Assembly (NCBI GenBank): GCA_964540965.1
Contig: CAZIOT010000026.1
Location: 1-38,306, forward strand
Direction: 5' to 3'
DNA length: 38,306 bases
Source: JADYZU01 sp964540965
Lineage (GTDB): Bacteria; Pseudomonadota; Alphaproteobacteria; Rhodobacterales; Rhodobacteraceae
Within the stretch, counting starts at the first letter, position 1, and each line of letters opens with the position of its first letter. The notes under the pieces were generated by a model. That model was not told the DNA's origin. It searched no databases and was given only the letters and a program-made list of their open reading frames with translations. Shown one piece after another: positions 24,631-31,548 of the stretch. A program made the position numbers and the translations under genes.

Positions 24631-24636
24631 GCCCGG

Positions 24637-24948
24637 TCAGTGCGTCCAGGCACCGCGGCGGCCGGTGGCGAAATTCTCGCCATAGCCCATCGGGCGCAGG
24701 ATCGGCTGGCGGGGGTTCGGCTCGAACACCTCGGCGACGATCCCCTCCTGCTCGGCATAGACGAGGGCCGCCTCTTTCGTTGGAAAGCGCAGCCGAACCT
24801 GCGCCTGCGTGTCGTCGGAGGAGGTCCAGCCCATCAGCGGATCGACCTCGCGCGCGGTGGCGGGGGCGTATTCCAGCACCCAGTCTTGCGTCTTGGCGGT
24901 GCCGGATTGCATCGCGGTCTTGGCGGGGCGGTAGATGCGGGCGGGCAT
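24637..24948 (-). CDS. NADH dehydrogenase accessory subunit (NDUFS4/ETC complex I 18 kDa-like)
   Basis: 103 residues of the 'ETC complex I subunit conserved region' family (PF04800). Typical features are MPARIYRPAKTAMQSG at the start, the segment WVLEYAP, DPLMGWTSSDDTQAQVRL, and the C-terminal YGENFATGRRGAWTH. This accessory subunit is shared by mitochondria and alphaproteobacteria and stabilises the N-module of complex I on the cytoplasmic side. It is encoded away from any nuo operon here and is divergent from uvrB. Confidence 0.95.
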   Translation of the reverse strand: MPARIYRPAKTAMQSGTAKTQDWVLEYAPATAREVDPLMGWTSSDDTQAQVRLRFPTKEAALVYAEQEGIVAEVFEPNPRQPILRPMGYGENFATGRRGAWTH

Positions 24949-25061
24949 GGCGACTCCTGTGGTCCTTGACCGCTTATCCCGAATCCGCCCCCGTTTCGCA
25001 AGGCGCCCGCCCCTGTTCCTGACGCGCCATGTCAGCAGCGGCCGGACCGCCCCTTGTATCG

Positions 25062-25076
25062 GAACAAAAACAGATC
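25062..25076. promoter_or_regulatory. Candidate LexA (SOS) box of uvrB
   Basis: GAAC-AAAAACA-GATC, 32 bases upstream of the uvrB start codon. The alphaproteobacterial LexA site is a direct repeat GTTC-N7-GTTC (read here as GAAC-N7-GAAC). The second half differs at one base. In Rhodobacter, half-sites of the GATC type have been described, from memory. The spacing of exactly seven A-rich bases and the SOS role of uvrB support the call. Confidence 0.55.
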
Positions 25077-25107
25077 AAATCTGGCATCCAGCCCGCGGAG
25101 CACCCCG

Positions 25108-27300
25108 ATGCACAACAACACCCCCGACCACATGCCCGACCTTTCCACGGTGATGCCGCATCGCCGCGAGAAACTGGAAGGCGGGCGGCGGTTCGTCATG
25201 AAGTCCGAATTCCAGCCCGCCGGCGACCAGCCCACCGCCATTGCCGAGCTTTCGGGCGGCGTCGATGCCGGCGAACGCGATCAGGTGCTTCTGGGCGCGA
25301 CGGGCACGGGCAAGACATTCACCATGGCCAAGGTGATCGAGGCGACGCAGCGCCCGGCGATCATCCTGGCCCCGAACAAGACATTGGCGGCGCAGCTTTA
25401 CGGCGAATTCAAGGGGTTTTTCCCCGACAATGCCGTCGAATATTTCGTGTCCTATTACGATTATTATCAGCCCGAGGCCTATGTGCCCCGGTCCGATACC
25501 TATATCGAGAAGGAAAGCCAGATCAACGAACAGATCGACCGGATGCGCCATTCGGCGACCCGGGCGCTTCTGGAACGCGATGATGTGATCATCGTCGCCT
25601 CGGTGTCCTGCATCTATGGTATCGGCAGCGTCGAGACCTATTCGGCGATGACGCAGGATCTTTATGTCGGCAAGCCCTATGACCAGCGCAAGGTGATTGC
25701 CGATCTTGTCGCCCAGCAATATCGCCGCAATGACGCCGCCTTTGTCCGCGGCTGTTTCCGCGTCCGCGGCGACAGTCTGGAAATCTGGCCGGCCCACCTT
25801 GAGGATCGCGCCTGGCGTCTGTCGTTCTTTGGCGAGGAACTGGAAAGCATCGTCGAATTCGACCCCTTGACCGGGGCAAAAACCGATACATTCGACCGCA
25901 TCCGCGTCTATGCCAATTCCCACTATGTCACGCCACGGCCGACGCTGGCGCAGGCGATCAAGTCGATCAAGGAGGAACTGGCCGTCCGTCTGGCGCAATT
26001 CGTCAGCGAGGGGAAACTGCTTGAGGCGCAACGTCTTGAGCAGCGAACGAATTTCGACATCGAGATGCTCGAGGCGACGGGATCCTGCAACGGGATCGAG
26101 AATTACTCGCGCTATCTGACCGGCCGCGCCACCGGAGAGCCGCCGCCGACCCTGTTCGAATTCATCCCCGACAATGCCATCGTCTTTGCCGACGAAAGCC
26201 ATGTCAGCGTGCCGCAGATCGGCGGCATGTATCGCGGCGACTACCGGCGGAAATTCACCCTGGCCGAACACGGGTTCCGCCTGCCGTCCTGCATGGATAA
26301 CCGGCCGCTGAAATTCGAGGAATGGGATGCGATGCGTCCGCAATCGGTATTTGTCAGCGCCACGCCCGCCGCCTGGGAACTGGAACAGACCGGCGGCGTC
26401 TTCACCGAACAGGTGATCCGCCCGACCGGCCTGATCGACCCGCAGATCGAAATCCGCCCGGTCTCGATGCAGGTCGACGATCTGCTGGACGAGGTGCGGA
26501 AAGTCGCCTTGCAGGGCTATCGCACCCTGGTCACCACCCTGACCAAACGCATGGCCGAGGATCTGACCGAATACATGCACGAACAGGGCATCCGCGTCCG
26601 TTACATGCATTCGGATATCGACACGATCGAACGGATCGAAATCCTGCGCGATCTCCGGCTGGGCGCCTTTGACGTTCTGATCGGCATCAACCTTTTGCGC
26701 GAGGGGCTGGATATTCCCGAATGCGGGCTGGTGGCGATCCTTGATGCCGACAAGGAGGGCTTTCTGCGGTCGGAAACCAGCCTTGTGCAGACCATCGGCC
26801 GCGCCGCGCGCAACGCCGACGGCCGCGTCATCATGTATGCCGACCACATCACCGGCAGCATGGAACGCGCCATGCGCGAGACTGATCGGCGCCGGCAAAA
26901 GCAGATGGCCTATAACGAGGCGCATGGCATCACGCCGCAGACGGTCCGCAAGAATGTCGAGGACGTGCTGGCCGGTCTCTGGCAGGGCGACACCGACATG
27001 TCGCGCGTCACGGCCAAGGTCGACAAGGTCCTGCACGGCGCCAATCTGGAAGCGGTGCTGGACGGGCTGCGGCAGGACATGCGCAAGGCGGCCGAGAACC
27101 TGGAATTCGAGGAGGCCGCCCGCCTGCGGGACGAGATCAAGCGGCTGGAAACCGTGGATCTTGTGGTGTCCGACGACCCGCTTGCCCGGCAATCGGCGGT
27201 GGAGGACGCGGTCGAGGACGCCCGCAAGGCCTCGGGCCGCTCCACCGCCGGCAAGGCCGGGCAAAGGGGCGGGAACAAACGAAGCCGGCGGGGGAGGTAG
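25108..27300 (+). CDS. uvrB: Excinuclease ABC subunit B, UvrB
   Basis: Damage-verifying helicase-like subunit of nucleotide excision repair. 730 residues from ATG 25108, with GGAG seven bases upstream. Walker A GATGTGKT is at 63-70. The damage-probing beta-hairpin region is at YYQPEAYVPRSDTYIEKES (about 118-136). Helicase motifs are seen at FADESHVSVPQ, VLIGINLLREGLDIPE and QTIGRAARN. A C-terminal UVR domain (NLEFEEAARLRDEIKRLE) contacts UvrC. The acidic, Lys/Arg-rich tail is longer than in E. coli UvrB, as is usual in this group. A candidate LexA box lies upstream. Confidence 0.98.
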   Translation: MHNNTPDHMPDLSTVMPHRREKLEGGRRFVMKSEFQPAGDQPTAIAELSGGVDAGERDQVLLGATGTGKTFTMAKVIEATQRPAIILAPNKTLAAQLYGEFKGFFPDNAVEYFVSYYDYYQPEAYVPRSDTYIEKESQINEQIDRMRHSATRALLERDDVIIVASVSCIYGIGSVETYSAMTQDLYVGKPYDQRKVIADLVAQQYRRNDAAFVRGCFRVRGDSLEIWPAHLEDRAWRLSFFGEELESIVEFDPLTGAKTDTFDRIRVYANSHYVTPRPTLAQAIKSIKEELAVRLAQFVSEGKLLEAQRLEQRTNFDIEMLEATGSCNGIENYSRYLTGRATGEPPPTLFEFIPDNAIVFADESHVSVPQIGGMYRGDYRRKFTLAEHGFRLPSCMDNRPLKFEEWDAMRPQSVFVSATPAAWELEQTGGVFTEQVIRPTGLIDPQIEIRPVSMQVDDLLDEVRKVALQGYRTLVTTLTKRMAEDLTEYMHEQGIRVRYMHSDIDTIERIEILRDLRLGAFDVLIGINLLREGLDIPECGLVAILDADKEGFLRSETSLVQTIGRAARNADGRVIMYADHITGSMERAMRETDRRRQKQMAYNEAHGITPQTVRKNVEDVLAGLWQGDTDMSRVTAKVDKVLHGANLEAVLDGLRQDMRKAAENLEFEEAARLRDEIKRLETVDLVVSDDPLARQSAVEDAVEDARKASGRSTAGKAGQRGGNKRSRRGR

Positions 27301-27302
27301 CG

Positions 27303-27671
27303 GTGGCGAAAGCAAAAGTGCGCCAAATGGCGCGTGGGTTAGCAATATTGTCAGCAAGTGCAGCGACGCACTTAGTGACTGTCGGAATGGCTACCGCTCA
27401 AAATTATGATGGTTGGTGCTTCGCGGGAAACGAATGTACAGGCCCGGTTCCTATTGCCGGAGATCGGTTCTTCACATGTGAAGAGAATTGCGTGATGGAG
27501 AACGCGCAAATCGTTCGCGGAATGGATGCCAATCTTTACGATGTTACTTGTCGGGGCGACAGTGGAACCCACTCATACCGCCTTATGCTGTCCTGGACAT
27601 ATCTTGATGGCAGTATGGCGCTTATCGCTCTGACACCAAACTCGGTCGAGCGGCTGGAACGGTGCAATTAG
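27303..27671 (+). CDS. Secreted Cys-rich hypothetical protein
   Basis: 122 residues from a GTG start that has GGGGGAGG five bases upstream, inside the uvrB 3' end. An N-terminal signal peptide (about 1-32, ending ATAQN) precedes a short mature part with six Cys (39, 45, 59, 63, 83, 121), so it could carry three disulfides in the periplasm. No family is recognised. Third positions are visibly more AT-rich than in uvrB and in the genes after it, which suggests recent acquisition. It is only two bases after the uvrB stop and so could be co-transcribed. Confidence 0.7.
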   Translation: MAKAKVRQMARGLAILSASAATHLVTVGMATAQNYDGWCFAGNECTGPVPIAGDRFFTCEENCVMENAQIVRGMDANLYDVTCRGDSGTHSYRLMLSWTYLDGSMALIALTPNSVERLERCN

Positions 27672-27675
27672 GATC

Positions 27676-27852
27676 ATGCCCCCCAACGCCGACTGGCATC
27701 GGGCCAATCCGATGCCGCCGAACCCCACCGAAGATCAGCGCATCGCCTGGCACCTCGCCCATGCCGCGGCCTGCGCCTGCCGGCCGATCCCGGCGCGGCT
27801 GCTCGAGCGGATGCGCGAACGCGGATTCGTGCCCGAGAAGCCAGCGGGTTGA
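27676..27852 (+). CDS. Small conserved-looking hypothetical protein (58 aa)
   Basis: A 58-codon ORF from ATG 27676 to TGA 27852. It begins MPPNADWHRANPMPPNP and continues with EDQRIAWHLAHAAACACR. Composition and third positions match the GC-rich genome, unlike the preceding gene. It fits snugly between the secreted protein and the DUF72 gene. A protein of this pattern is, as I recall, common in Rhodobacteraceae, without known function. The Cys/His content (CAC) could bind metal, but this is conjecture. AGGA lies close upstream at a shorter than ideal distance. Confidence 0.65.
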   Translation: MPPNADWHRANPMPPNPTEDQRIAWHLAHAAACACRPIPARLLERMRERGFVPEKPAG

Positions 27853-27915
27853 TCGCCGCTTGCGCCCGCCCCGATGCGCCGCGATGATGGCGCGGTGTCG
27901 AGCCCGGAGGTTGCC

Positions 27916-28689
27916 ATGACCCATCCCATCCGCATCGGCATCGGCGGCTGGAATTACGACGACTGGCGCGGGCGGTTCTATCCCGATGGCCTGCCGCAGA
28001 AGCGGGAACTGGAGTTTGCCAGCCGGCAGTTGACCGCCATCGAGATCAACTCGACCTATTACGGCAGCCAGAAGCCGGCGAGTTTCATCAAGTGGCGCGA
28101 GGAAACGCCCGACGGCTTTGTCTTTGCCGTCAAGGGCCCGCGTTTTGCCACCAACCGCCGCGAACTGGCGACGGCGGGGGAATCGGTGGAGCGGTTCCTT
28201 GCCTCGGGCGTGATGGAACTGGGCGACAGGCTCGGGCCGCTGAACTGGCAATTCGCCGATCACAAGGCGTTTGATGCGGCTGATTTCACGGCGTTCCTCG
28301 ATCTGCTCCCGCGCGAGATCGGCGGCCGCGCCCTGCGCCACGCGGTCGAGGTGCGGCACGGCAGCTTTGCCTGCGCCGAATTTGTCGATCTCTGCCGCGA
28401 CCGCGGGGTCGCCATCGTGCTGGCCGCCGACAGCAAATTTCCGATGATCGCCGATGCCACCGCCGATTTCGCCTATCTGCGGATCATGGGCACGCAAGAG
28501 GGCGAGGCGGCGGGCTATGCCGCCGCGGACCTCGACCTTTGGGCGACGCGGGCAAGGGCACTAGCCGCGGGGCAGCCGGCCGAAGGCCTGTCCGCGAGCG
28601 CACCGCCGCGCGAAGTGTTCCTGTTCGTCATCAGCGGTTTCAAGGCCGCGAATCCGGACGCGGCACGGGAAATCATCCGCCGGCTGTAG
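27916..28689 (+). CDS. DUF72 family protein
   Basis: 257 residues from ATG 27916, with GGAGG five bases upstream. The DUF72 (YecE-like) TIM-barrel signature is plain: RIGIGGWNYDDWRGRFYP at the start, EINSTYYGSQKPASFIKW, FAVKGPRF, then LNWQFADHKAFD and VEVRHGSF, with FAYLRIMG later. The biochemical role of the family is unknown; structures recall xylose-isomerase-type barrels. It is convergent with the LysR gene, six bases apart. Confidence 0.93.
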   Translation: MTHPIRIGIGGWNYDDWRGRFYPDGLPQKRELEFASRQLTAIEINSTYYGSQKPASFIKWREETPDGFVFAVKGPRFATNRRELATAGESVERFLASGVMELGDRLGPLNWQFADHKAFDAADFTAFLDLLPREIGGRALRHAVEVRHGSFACAEFVDLCRDRGVAIVLAADSKFPMIADATADFAYLRIMGTQEGEAAGYAAADLDLWATRARALAAGQPAEGLSASAPPREVFLFVISGFKAANPDAAREIIRRL

Positions 28690-28695
28690 GGCGCC

Positions 28696-29658
28696 TCACA
28701 ACACCCGCAGCCCTTCCTTCAGCCACGGCAGTTCCGCCACCGCCGGCGTCACGATCAATTCGTCCAGCAGGCCACGCAGCCGCCCGGCGATGCTGCCGGG
28801 CATCGCCCCCAGCACGCCGCGCCGCGCGGTGAGCGAAATGGTGCGCGACAGGGGCGGCAGGGGCAGCGGCACGACATCGACCCGCGTGCGGAACCGTTGC
28901 GCCGACAGCCAGCCCAGCGGCGTCATGATCGTCCAGCCGGCGCCGTCTGCGACCATGGCCATGATCGCCGAATAGCTGTCGAGTTCAAAGCGATGCGCCA
29001 GCGTCAGGTTCTGCCGCGCCAGATGGGCGGCGATCAGCCGGCCCATGTAGTGCCGGGTTGTGTACTGGATCAGCGGCATCCGCCGCAGCCGGCGCAGCAG
29101 GTCGTCACCCGCCGGCGTGCCGCGCGGCACCGCGGCGACGAAGGGTTCGGTCAGCAGGGGATGCACCTCCATCCCCTCGGCCGCGACCCCCATGTCGGCG
29201 GCGACGATCACGTCCAGCGCCCGGCTGTCCAGCGCGTCATACAGGCGATGGCTGGCGCCGGTTTCCAGCAGGAACTGGCATTGCCGCAACTCCTCGGCCA
29301 TGGCCGACAACAGGCGCGGGGTCACGTCGGCGTCGAAATCCTCGATCATGCCCAGCCGGAACCGGGTCAGGCGCGACAGGTCGGCCATCGCCAGCTCGGC
29401 CCGGGCCTGATCGGCCTCGTTCAGGATGACATTGGCGCGGCGCAGGAACATCTCGCCCGCCGGGGTCAGGGTGACGGGGCGTTCCTGCCGGTTCAAAAGC
29501 GTGGTGCCGATGGCGCCTTCCAGATTGGTCAATTGCTGGCTGACTGTCGCGGCCGAGGTGTCAAGGCGGCGGGCGGCGGCGGTGATCGACGCTTCCTCGG
29601 CGGTGGCGACAAAGACCTCGACCCCCCAGAGCGTTATCTTTCCCGAGGGTGCGGTCAT
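28696..29658 (-). CDS. LysR family transcriptional regulator next to an omega-transaminase
   Basis: 320 residues from ATG 29658, with AGGAGG seven bases upstream. An N-terminal winged helix-turn-helix (about 12-72; EEASITAAARRLDTSAATVS) and a C-terminal periplasmic-binding-protein-like effector domain follow the LysR layout. It is divergent from the omega-transaminase gene, and the 180-base gap contains three copies of a GGCGAAACG-type site, so it probably controls that gene, and perhaps itself, in response to an amine or amino acid. The effector cannot be told. Confidence 0.92.
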   Translation of the reverse strand: MTAPSGKITLWGVEVFVATAEEASITAAARRLDTSAATVSQQLTNLEGAIGTTLLNRQERPVTLTPAGEMFLRRANVILNEADQARAELAMADLSRLTRFRLGMIEDFDADVTPRLLSAMAEELRQCQFLLETGASHRLYDALDSRALDVIVAADMGVAAEGMEVHPLLTEPFVAAVPRGTPAGDDLLRRLRRMPLIQYTTRHYMGRLIAAHLARQNLTLAHRFELDSYSAIMAMVADGAGWTIMTPLGWLSAQRFRTRVDVVPLPLPPLSRTISLTARRGVLGAMPGSIAGRLRGLLDELIVTPAVAELPWLKEGLRVL

Positions 29659-29717
29659 GCGGGCCTCCTGCCGGTGCGCCGCCAGACTATGCCGCAGGGC
29701 GGCATCGGGCAACGGCC

Positions 29718-29811
29718 GGCGAAACGCCCAAGCCTGACAGGGTTGCCCGGCGTTTCGCCAAGACGCCGCTCGGTTCCGCCGGTTGCACCGGCGAAACGGC
29801 GGGTCTAGGCT
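29718..29811. promoter_or_regulatory. Triple operator-like sites and putative transaminase promoter
   Basis: GGCGAAACGCC (29718-29728) and its exact inverted copy GGCGTTTCGCC (29749-29759) are 20 bases apart. A third, partial copy, GGCGAAACG (29790-29798), repeats the first orientation. Start-to-start distances are 31 and 41 bases, close to three and four helical turns. The third copy lies between a possible -35 TTGCAC (29783-29788) and, 17 bases on, a -10-like TAGGCT (29806-29811). This layout fits a LysR-type regulator that binds upstream and contacts polymerase. Confidence 0.62.
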
Positions 29812-29838
29812 GGCCCGATCAGACAAGAGGTTCTCATC

Positions 29839-31206
29839 ATGGCGGATTTCGCCCCCAATTCCTGGGAAAGCCGGGCCGACGCCCATTCCTTTTACGGCTT
29901 CACCGACCTGCCGACGATCCACGACCGCGGCACCGTGGTGCTGACCCACGGCAAGGGCCCCTATGTCTATGACGTGCACGGCCGCGAGTACCTCGACGGC
30001 AATTCCGGGCTGTGGAACATGGTTGCGGGGTTCGACCACCCCGGCCTGATCGCCGCTGCGCAGGAACAATACGCCCGTTTCCCCGGCTACCACGCCTTTT
30101 TCGGCCGCATGGCCGACCAGACGGTGATGCTGTCGGAACGGCTGGTCCAGGTATCGCCCTTTGCCGACGGCAAGGTGTTCTACACCAATTCCGGTTCCGA
30201 GGCGAACGACACCATGGTCAAGATGCTGTGGTTCCTGTTTGCCTCCGAAGGCCAGCCGCAGCGGCGCAAGATCCTGACGCGGATCAATGCCTATCACGGC
30301 GTGACGGCGGTGTCGGCCTCGATGACCGGCAAGCCCTACAATTCGGTTTTCGGCCTGCCGCTGCCCGGCTTCATCCACCTCACCTGCCCGCATTACTGGC
30401 GCAACGGCCGCGACGGCGAGACCGAGGCGCAGTTCACCCAGCGCATGGCGGCCGAGCTTGAGGCGACGATCATCAAGGAAGGCCCGGACACCATCGCCGG
30501 CTTCTTTGCCGAGCCGGTGATGGGCGCCGGCGGGGTCATTCCGCCGTCCGCGGGCTATTTCCAGGCGGTGGTGCCGATCCTGCGCAAATACGGCATCCCG
30601 GTGATTTCCGACGAAGTGATCTGCGGTTTCGGCCGCACCGGCAACACCTGGGGCTGCGAGACCTATGATTTCATGCCCGACGCGATCATCTCGTCCAAGA
30701 ACCTGACCGCCGGTTTCTTTCCGATGGGCGCCGTGATCCTTGGGCCGGAACTGGCGGACCGTCTGCAGGCGGCGTCCGAACGGATCGAGGAGTTTCCCCA
30801 TGGCTTTACCGCCTCGGGCCATCCGGTGGGCTGCGCCATCGCACTCAAGGCCATTGACGTGGTGATGAACGAGGGGCTGGCCGACAATGTGAAGCGGCTG
30901 ACGCCGAAATTCGAATCGGAACTGGCGCGGCTGGCGCAAAAGCCGAACATCGGCGAATGGCGCGGCAAGGGGCTGATGGGCGCGCTGGAGGCGGTCAAGG
31001 ACAAGGCGACCAAGACGCCGTTCCCCGGCACTTTGTCGGTCAGCGAACGCATCGCCAATGCCTGCACCGACCAGGGGCTGATCTGCCGGCCGCTGGGCCA
31101 GTCGATCGTCCTGGCACCGCCGTTCATCATGACCGAGGCGCAGATGGACGAGATGTTCGGCAAGCTGGAAAAGGCGCTGGACAAGGTGTTCGCCGAAGTG
31201 GCGTGA
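29839..31206 (+). CDS. Omega-amino acid/amine:pyruvate aminotransferase (class III)
   Basis: Transfers the terminal amino group of omega-amino acids (such as beta-alanine) or amines to pyruvate. 455 residues. Lys287 (IISSKNLTAG) is the PLP lysine, Asp258 (VISDEVICGFG) contacts the ring nitrogen, and YTNSGSEANDT binds the cofactor phosphate. From memory the protein is very close to the crystallised Paracoccus denitrificans omega-transaminase, including the ending KALDKVFAEVA. AAGAGG lies eight bases upstream of the ATG. A divergent LysR gene probably regulates it. No catabolic partner gene (for example, a semialdehyde dehydrogenase) is adjacent. Confidence 0.93.
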   Translation: MADFAPNSWESRADAHSFYGFTDLPTIHDRGTVVLTHGKGPYVYDVHGREYLDGNSGLWNMVAGFDHPGLIAAAQEQYARFPGYHAFFGRMADQTVMLSERLVQVSPFADGKVFYTNSGSEANDTMVKMLWFLFASEGQPQRRKILTRINAYHGVTAVSASMTGKPYNSVFGLPLPGFIHLTCPHYWRNGRDGETEAQFTQRMAAELEATIIKEGPDTIAGFFAEPVMGAGGVIPPSAGYFQAVVPILRKYGIPVISDEVICGFGRTGNTWGCETYDFMPDAIISSKNLTAGFFPMGAVILGPELADRLQAASERIEEFPHGFTASGHPVGCAIALKAIDVVMNEGLADNVKRLTPKFESELARLAQKPNIGEWRGKGLMGALEAVKDKATKTPFPGTLSVSERIANACTDQGLICRPLGQSIVLAPPFIMTEAQMDEMFGKLEKALDKVFAEVA

Positions 31207-31241
31207 AGGTTTCGTTAACCTTGCGGGGCGAGGATGGGGTC

Positions 31242-31487
31242 ATGACCCAGCTTGCCCCGCCGCCCCCGCCCTTCAGCCGCAACGCCCAGGAATGGCTCGA
31301 CAGCGTGTTTCACTGCCGCGCCACCGCGACAGGCGGCGTGATCCGACGACAGGTGATGGATGTGGAACGTGAGGTCGGCCGGTCGGCCTTTGAAGCCGAG
31401 GTGCGCAAGCGCGGTTTTCGCCTGCTGCGGACGCGCCATCATTACCTGATCGTCTGCGACACCGGCCCCATTGACCTGCTGATCTAA
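31242..31487 (+). CDS. Small conserved hypothetical protein (81 aa)
   Basis: 81 residues from ATG 31242, with a GAGG element eight bases upstream. The N-terminus is proline-rich (TQLAPPPPPFSRNAQEW), followed by FHCRATATGGVIRRQ, a helix with alternating charges, and RTRHHYLIVCDTGPIDLLI at the end. Similar proteins in Rhodobacteraceae are, as I recall, often mislabelled as phosphoribosylanthranilate isomerase; nothing in the sequence supports an enzyme. The stop TAA ends one base before the palindrome pair C. An upstream in-frame GTG at 31203 overlaps the transaminase stop and is less likely. Confidence 0.75.
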   Translation: MTQLAPPPPPFSRNAQEWLDSVFHCRATATGGVIRRQVMDVEREVGRSAFEAEVRKRGFRLLRTRHHYLIVCDTGPIDLLI

Positions 31488-31536
31488 ATTGGAAATTCGC
31501 GAATTTCCAATCTGCCCCCGAATTTCGCGAAATTCG
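31488..31536. repeat. Paired AT-rich palindromes, locus C
   Basis: The first is a perfect 24-bp palindrome (31488-31511; half-site ATTGGAAATTCG) and the second a perfect 18-bp palindrome (31519-31536; half-site CGAATTTCG). Seven bases (CTGCCCC) separate them. Both contain TTCGCGAA, as at locus A, and the spacer resembles that of locus A (TCGCCCCT). The pair fills the gap between two convergent genes, starting one base after one stop codon and ending 12 bases before the other. Confidence 0.92.
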
Positions 31537-31548
31537 TATTGCGCCGGT

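Noticed and set aside
25075..27357. A 760-codon minus-strand frame opposite uvrB
   Set aside because: It is an antisense shadow of uvrB; its composition mirrors UvrB codons, and UvrB motifs are complete on the plus strand.
28696..30939. A 747-codon minus-strand open frame
   Set aside because: The LysR gene occupies the 3' part (start at 29658). The upstream part is antisense to the transaminase gene and has no protein character.
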